Assembly (NCBI RefSeq): GCF_943169845.1
Contig: NZ_CALPBW010000009.1
Location: forward strand, 1-64,000
DNA from: Peptoniphilus rachelemmaiella
Lineage (GTDB): Bacteria > Bacillota > Clostridia > Tissierellales > Peptoniphilaceae
Length of the DNA: 64,000 nt
Direction of reading: 5' to 3'
The position numbers and the translations under genes were made by a program. Shown here piece by piece: positions 61,007-64,000 of the stretch (the first letter of the stretch is position 1; each line of letters begins with the position of its first letter). The notes beneath the pieces were generated by a model. That model had not been told where the DNA came from. It did not search any database and saw only the letters and a program-made list of their open reading frames with translations.

Positions 61007-61080
61007 TGAATCGCCGGGCAAGCGTTTTGCCTGCAACTACAACGGACATACTTTTCAGTTTTCCGTCGCTCGGCTCTTCA
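61007..61080 (-). ncRNA. Structured three-way-junction leader RNA upstream of rnfC
   Basis: In the transcript, P1 pairs UGAAgaGCCG (61071-61080) with CGGCgaUUCA (61007-61016) and contains a symmetric tandem GA/GA. P2 pairs CGACGGA (61062-61068) with UCCGUUG (61040-61046, one G-U). P3 pairs GGCAA (61027-61031) with UUGCC (61017-61021) and abuts P1 directly. The element ends 27 bases before the start codon. No riboswitch family is recognised with certainty. A cis-regulatory role is inferred. Confidence 0.45.
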
Positions 61081-61110
61081 GCTTTCATCTTTCCCTATCT
61101 TATCAAAATC

Positions 61111-61138
61111 GTTATAAAAAATCTAGTATTTGTCTAAA
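61111..61138 (-). promoter_or_regulatory. Candidate promoter of the rnf operon
   Basis: The minus strand reads TTTAGA, 16 bases, TATAAC (61111-61116). Transcription would start near 61104, giving a leader of about 125 bases that includes the three-way junction. Confidence 0.4.
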
Positions 61139-61235
61139 ATGAACGTATAAAATACGGCAGTCATTTCCGAAAACGGGGAAAAGACAAGGGCCGAGGAATT
61201 TTTTATACAAAATAAAAATTTTGAAAGAGAAAAAT

Positions 61236-61448
61236 TTATCGCGGATCCAACGCGGTAATGATTTCCCCTCTCATTACCGCACTTCCTTCTTCTACCTTCC
61301 ATTGAATAATTCCGTCCGTCGGTGCGCAAACAGGCAGTTGCATTTTCATGCTCTCGAGGACACAGAGAACGTCGCCTTTTTTGACTGCCGCTCCCGATTG
61401 AAAACAGCGCCGGAGTATTTTTCCCGGCAAGGGCGCCCGCACGATCAT
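61236..61448 (-). CDS. Minimal biotin carrier protein
   Basis: 70 aa, a bare biotinyl domain. It opens VRAPLPGKI, and ESMKMQ carries the biotin-accepting Lys35; DGIIQWKVEEGSAV forms the second half of the barrel. ESMKM replaces the usual EAMKM. It lacks the Pro/Ala linker typical of decarboxylase gamma and AccB subunits. It overlaps the carboxyltransferase gene by four bases, so the two proteins should act together. No clear terminator follows. Confidence 0.88.
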   Translation of the reverse strand: MIVRAPLPGKILRRCFQSGAAVKKGDVLCVLESMKMQLPVCAPTDGIIQWKVEEGSAVMRGEIITALDPR

Positions 61449-62689
61449 GCCAGTACCTCCCTTAATTTATATCTGAGTTCATCCGCCGTGAGAATCTCAT
61501 CGATCAGCCCGTTTTTTTGAGCCGCCGCCGCAGAAAGATGCATGGCGCGGTAGCTCGCTAAATTTTCTTTGTCGAGATGCAAAATTTCCGCCGCAAGGTC
61601 CGCCCCCATCACGCCGATTTTTGCCTCATTCAAGGCGAAGTACGCGGAGGCGCCCATTTCCCTGCACCCCATGGCCATGTAGGCGCCGCCCAAAACATTG
61701 CCCACGGCGACGGTAATTTTTTTCTCGTCGTGATTAAGGTAGGCCTCGATCATGGCACCACCTGCCCGCAACACGCCCTCGCCTTCCGATGCTGTTCCCG
61801 GTAAAAAGCCCGACGTATCCGCCAAGCTGATCACCGGCAGGCGAAAGCGGCGACAAAGATTGTAGAAAGCCGCGGCTTTTAACGCCGCCTCTTTATCCAA
61901 CACACCCGCCGCCACCTTGGGATTGTTGGCAAAGATGCCTACACGCACGCCGCCGATGCGTCCCAAAAGGGCCGTGGCATTTTGCGCCCATTGGGGCCAC
62001 AAGTAAATGGCGCTCCCTTCATCGACAATGGCGCGAATGATGCCCGCCATGTCTCCCGTCGCCGGGGCCTCGCCGCCTGAAGCCGAAGTCGCCTGCTTTT
62101 GTCTCAGAAAAGCCATGAGCGACCGACAGTCTTCCGCCATGCCTTCTTCCGAATCCGACAGAAGAGGAATGCCGCCCCTTTCAGCCACAGCTTTCGCCCC
62201 GCCCATGGCCGCAAGCGTCGTCTCTTCGAAAATAGCGCGGGCCACGATTTTCGGACCGGTGAGGCAAAAGGCCGATGCCCCTTCCACGGCCAGTACCACA
62301 TCGCAAAGGCCAGCCATGTAGGCCGCCGCACCGATTGAGGGCCCGTAAGACAAATACAGCCGCGGCGTGTCCAATGCTTTCAGTGCGCGAAAAACCGACC
62401 CGGCACCGGAAAGAGACAGTTGGCCGCCAACCATGTCGGCTCCTGCCGATTGAGATAACAGGACCAAAGGGGCGCCCCCTTCCCCGGCCAAATGAATGGC
62501 ACGCACCAGAGACGCGCCTTCGAAATAACCCAGGGCGCCGCCTTTTTTCGCCGGATCAAAAGCCGCCAACACCACGGGCTTCTCTGCGATTTTCGCCGTG
62601 GCCACCACAACGGCCGATTGGTTTTTCTCTATGTAGTGAATGCTTCCTTCATCGGCAAGGGCTTCGATTCGACCATAAACTTCTTTCAT
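61445..62689 (-). CDS. Biotin-dependent acyl-CoA carboxyltransferase subunit (PccB/MmdA-like), short
   Basis: 414 aa against about 510 for PccB or MmdA. The N-terminal half is recognisable (LTGPKIVARAIFEE, GGAKAVAERGGIPLL) but starts about 80 residues later than usual. The C-terminal half is good: GRIGGVRVGIFANNPKVAAG, DTSGFLPGTASEGEGVLRAG, GNVLGGAYMAMGCRE, AKIGVMGADLAAEI. It transfers CO2 between biotin and an acyl-CoA. Whether the pair serves a carboxylase, a decarboxylase or a transcarboxylase cannot be said: neither a biotin carboxylase nor a Na+-pump beta subunit is adjacent. The start 62689 follows GGAGGTGG; TATAAT at 62709-62714 is a possible promoter with a very short leader. Confidence 0.82.
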   Translation of the reverse strand: MKEVYGRIEALADEGSIHYIEKNQSAVVVATAKIAEKPVVLAAFDPAKKGGALGYFEGASLVRAIHLAGEGGAPLVLLSQSAGADMVGGQLSLSGAGSVFRALKALDTPRLYLSYGPSIGAAAYMAGLCDVVLAVEGASAFCLTGPKIVARAIFEETTLAAMGGAKAVAERGGIPLLSDSEEGMAEDCRSLMAFLRQKQATSASGGEAPATGDMAGIIRAIVDEGSAIYLWPQWAQNATALLGRIGGVRVGIFANNPKVAAGVLDKEAALKAAAFYNLCRRFRLPVISLADTSGFLPGTASEGEGVLRAGGAMIEAYLNHDEKKITVAVGNVLGGAYMAMGCREMGASAYFALNEAKIGVMGADLAAEILHLDKENLASYRAMHLSAAAAQKNGLIDEILTADELRYKLREVLA

Positions 62690-62717
62690 GAGACCACCTC
62701 CTTCATTTATTATACGC

Positions 62718-62747
62718 AAAAAGCCGCACGATAAACGTACGGCTTTA
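62718..62747 (-). terminator. Terminator after tRNA-Leu(CAG)
   Basis: The stem AAAGCCG-ACG / CGT-CGGCTTT (one mismatch) with a short AT loop is followed by five T on the minus strand, directly after the tRNA. Confidence 0.8.
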
Positions 62748-62749
62748 AA

Positions 62750-62836
62750 TGGTGCGGGAAAAGGGACTTGAACCCCCACGTGCATACACACACATGATCC
62801 TGAATCATGCCTGTCTGCCAATTCCAGCATTCCCGC
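62750..62836 (-). tRNA. tRNA-Leu (anticodon CAG)
   Basis: 87 nt including encoded CCA. The acceptor GCGGGAA/TTCCCGC, a D-arm with GG, the anticodon stem CATGA/TCATG with loop TTCAGGA (CAG), a long variable arm and the GGTTCAAGTC T-loop are all present. It reads CUG. Confidence 0.95.
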
Positions 62837-62848
62837 TCACGATAATAT

Positions 62849-62877
62849 ATTATAACACGGCAAAATAAAAATGTAAA
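62849..62877 (-). promoter_or_regulatory. Promoter of tRNA-Leu(CAG)
   Basis: The minus strand reads TTTACA, 17 bases, TATAAT (62849-62854), ending 13 bases before the mature 5' end. Confidence 0.75.
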
Positions 62878-62895
62878 CTCGCAATTTACGCTTTT

Positions 62896-62931
62896 ATAAA
62901 AAAAGAACCGTCGACAGCATGCCGTCGACGG
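62896..62931 (-). terminator. Terminator after tRNA-Leu(GAG)
   Basis: A perfect 8-bp stem CCGTCGAC/GTCGACGG (62908-62915 with 62924-62931) and an 8-base loop are followed by a long T-run on the minus strand. Confidence 0.85.
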
Positions 62932-62943
62932 CCTTTCATTGCA

Positions 62944-63030
62944 TGGTGCGGAGAAAGGGACTTGAACCCTCACGTGATGACTCACACATGCCCCTCAAAC
63001 ATGCCTGTCTGCCGATTCCAGCATCTCCGC
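62944..63030 (-). tRNA. tRNA-Leu (anticodon GAG)
   Basis: 87 nt with encoded CCA. The acceptor GCGGAGA/TCTCCGC, the anticodon arm CATGT/GCATG with loop TTGAGGG (GAG), a long variable arm and the GGTTCAAGTC T-loop are present. It shares most of its body with the neighbouring Leu(CAG) gene, suggesting duplication. It reads CUC/CUU. Confidence 0.95.
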
Positions 63031-63045
63031 TCATCACAGGAATAA

Positions 63046-63074
63046 ATTATAACATAGGGGTTTTGCTTTGTAAA
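63046..63074 (-). promoter_or_regulatory. Promoter of tRNA-Leu(GAG)
   Basis: The minus strand reads TTTACA, 17 bases, TGTTATAAT-type -10 (63046-63051), about 16 bases before the tRNA. It is the same layout as the other tRNA promoter, so the two are separate units. Confidence 0.75.
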
Positions 63075-63110
63075 TCACTTTTTACGTTTTTCGTACTTTC
63101 TTTTACCTGC

Positions 63111-63140
63111 AGGAAAAGATGCCTCGCCGCAAGGGCGAGG
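63111..63140 (-). terminator. Terminator of the solute-binding protein gene
   Basis: The stem CCTCGCC/GGCGAGG (63122-63128 with 63134-63140) and a short loop are followed on the minus strand by ATCTTTTCC. The T-run is modest. Confidence 0.65.
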
Positions 63141-63141
63141 G

Positions 63142-64000
63142 CTATTTTTTCTCCGCAGCTTGTTTCTCTTCTCTGCCTCCTAAGGTCACATCGTCGATGC
63201 CTTTAAAGACGTTAAAGGCGTTGGGTCTTAGGCGTCCTTTCACCCGCGGCCCGGTGACGAGGACGTTTTGCTTAAAGACCAAAGGAATGTAGGGTACGTC
63301 TTCGCGAAATTGTTTGTAGACGATGTTGATGGCTTCTTTGCGCTCTCTTTCCCTTTGAGCCCGCGCTAATTTATTGAGGGCTTCATCCATGGCAGGGTTG
63401 CTGTAGCGGCTGATGTTCATACCGCCGATGCCGCCGGATGAAAGCACGGAGGAAAGATTGACCATGGCGGAAAAATCCATGCCGACCACCGCCACTTGAT
63501 AGTTCCCCCCCTGAAGGGCGCTGGCAAAGGCATCGGCTTGGGATACGGCCTTTTTTTCGTCCTTGCCGTCGTTGTTAGGCGCCTCGGCCGCATCGCGAAC
63601 ATGGGAGCGAATGCCGATTTTCTTCAGATCTTCCGACACCAGTTGGGCCTCGGTTTTTAACCGGTGGTTTTCGCCGTTGGTGAGGATTGTAAGCATGAGG
63701 GCTTCCCCGTTTTTCCCCTCGCGAAAACCGTCGCCGTTTATGTCTTTATAACCGGCGCGGTCCAACACGTCCATGGCGCCGTCCACGCTTAAATAGGATT
63801 CTTCTTTCGTAAAGGCGCCGGCGGCAAGTTTCGGGTTCATGAAGAAGTTTGCCATGGTCCCTTGAGACAAATAGAGGCTGTCGATGATGCGCTCCTTGTT
63901 AATGGCGAGATCCATGGCCCGACGCAGGTTCACATCGTTTAACACCGGGTCTTGGGTATTCATGCACACCACTTCCACCCGCTGGGTTTCGTAGGGCTCC
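63142..64000 (-). CDS. Peptide/nickel-type ABC transporter solute-binding protein, C-terminal part
   Basis: The last roughly 285 residues of an SBP_bac_5 family receptor. The frame stays open to the right edge, so the gene begins outside. Marks: LNMNT-like VVCMNTQDPVLNDVNLRRAMDLAINKERII (family motif around VRxAxxxAIDR), INGDGFREGKNGE, and the late FREDVPYIPLVFKQNVLVTG. It would bind an oligopeptide or similar ligand outside the membrane; the ligand is not determinable. The charged tail EEKQAAEKK is unusual but short. Permease and ATPase genes are not in the window. Confidence 0.9.
   Translation of the reverse strand, partial: EPYETQRVEVVCMNTQDPVLNDVNLRRAMDLAINKERIIDSLYLSQGTMANFFMNPKLAAGAFTKEESYLSVDGAMDVLDRAGYKDINGDGFREGKNGEALMLTILTNGENHRLKTEAQLVSEDLKKIGIRSHVRDAAEAPNNDGKDEKKAVSQADAFASALQGGNYQVAVVGMDFSAMVNLSSVLSSGGIGGMNISRYSNPAMDEALNKLARAQRERERKEAINIVYKQFREDVPYIPLVFKQNVLVTGPRVKGRLRPNAFNVFKGIDDVTLGGREEKQAAEKK

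Noticed and set aside
62690-62830. N-terminal extension of the carboxyltransferase gene
   Set aside because: The frame stays open upstream, but it would translate a terminator and a tRNA-Leu gene; the ATG at 62689 has a good ribosome binding site.
1-64000. CRISPR arrays, insertion sequences, phage or integrative elements
   Set aside because: No regularly spaced repeats, transposase, integrase or phage structural motifs were seen on either strand.

Overview
The window reads as the chromosome of a Gram-positive-lineage obligate anaerobe with roughly 50 percent GC. It carries an Rnf ferredoxin:NAD+ complex, a single-chain pyruvate:ferredoxin oxidoreductase, oxygen-independent (cobalt-early) cobalamin synthesis, HPr kinase, the Prp/L27 pair with a cleavable L27 leader, an L21 leader RNA and an SLH-domain surface protein. 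Gene order and the loss of mreB and minCE from the shape/division locus fit a coccus of the Tissierellia/Peptoniphilaceae type (Aedoeadaptatus- or Peptoniphilus-like). The genus is an inference from gene content; nothing here identifies it directly. Most genes lie on the minus strand in a few long, tightly overlapped operons. No insertion sequence, prophage or CRISPR array is visible.

Layout. 1-5 kb: divergent FolD, a secreted NlpC/P60 wall hydrolase, the Mg2+ transporter MgtE and a secreted SLH protein. 4.9-17.4 kb: a 17-gene minus-strand cobalamin operon (cbiB-cbiK-cbiL-cobD-cbiC-cbiD-cbiE-cbiT-cbiF-cbiG-cbiH-cbiJ-cys-rich-cobT-cobU-cobS-cobC) that lacks cbiA, cbiP, an adenosyltransferase and a B12 riboswitch. 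17.5-21 kb: pyruvate carboxylase on the plus strand. 21-30 kb: phosphate regulon pstS / pstCAB-phoU-phoB-phoR followed by a second two-component system, then a glutathione-peroxidase-family gene. 30.5-34 kb: pyruvate:ferredoxin oxidoreductase. 34-42 kb: hprK, uvrC and a housekeeping operon obgE-yhbY-nadD-yqeK-LCP-rsfS-ridA-comEA. 42-54 kb: rplU-prp-rpmA with its leader RNA, then NusG_II-Gx-maf-radC-mreC-mreD-PBP2-MinD-like-two radical-SAM-associated genes-RNase E/G. 54-61 kb: an unrecognised lipoprotein and rnfCDGEAB. 61-64 kb: a small biotin/carboxyltransferase pair, two tRNA-Leu genes and the end of a peptide-type solute-binding protein.

How it fits together. Pyruvate is oxidised by the ferredoxin enzyme, and reduced ferredoxin is recycled through Rnf with formation of an ion gradient. 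Pyruvate carboxylase supplies oxaloacetate. The cobalamin operon converts sirohydrochlorin through the corrin ring to nucleotide-loop assembly, with two amidation steps missing from the window.

Most noteworthy observations: (1) PstS has its two half-domains in circularly permuted order. (2) A direct repeat, TGTWAM-N5-TGTWAM, lies upstream of four genes and splits into a Pho version (pstS, pstC) and a WalR-like version (NlpC/P60, SLH protein). (3) A MinD homologue has lost both P-loop lysines but keeps a membrane-binding-like tail, in a locus without minC, minE or mreB. (4) FolD lacks the cyclohydrolase lysine. (5) The rnf operon has a three-way-junction leader RNA. (6) The L21 leader contains an exact anti-RBS octamer.
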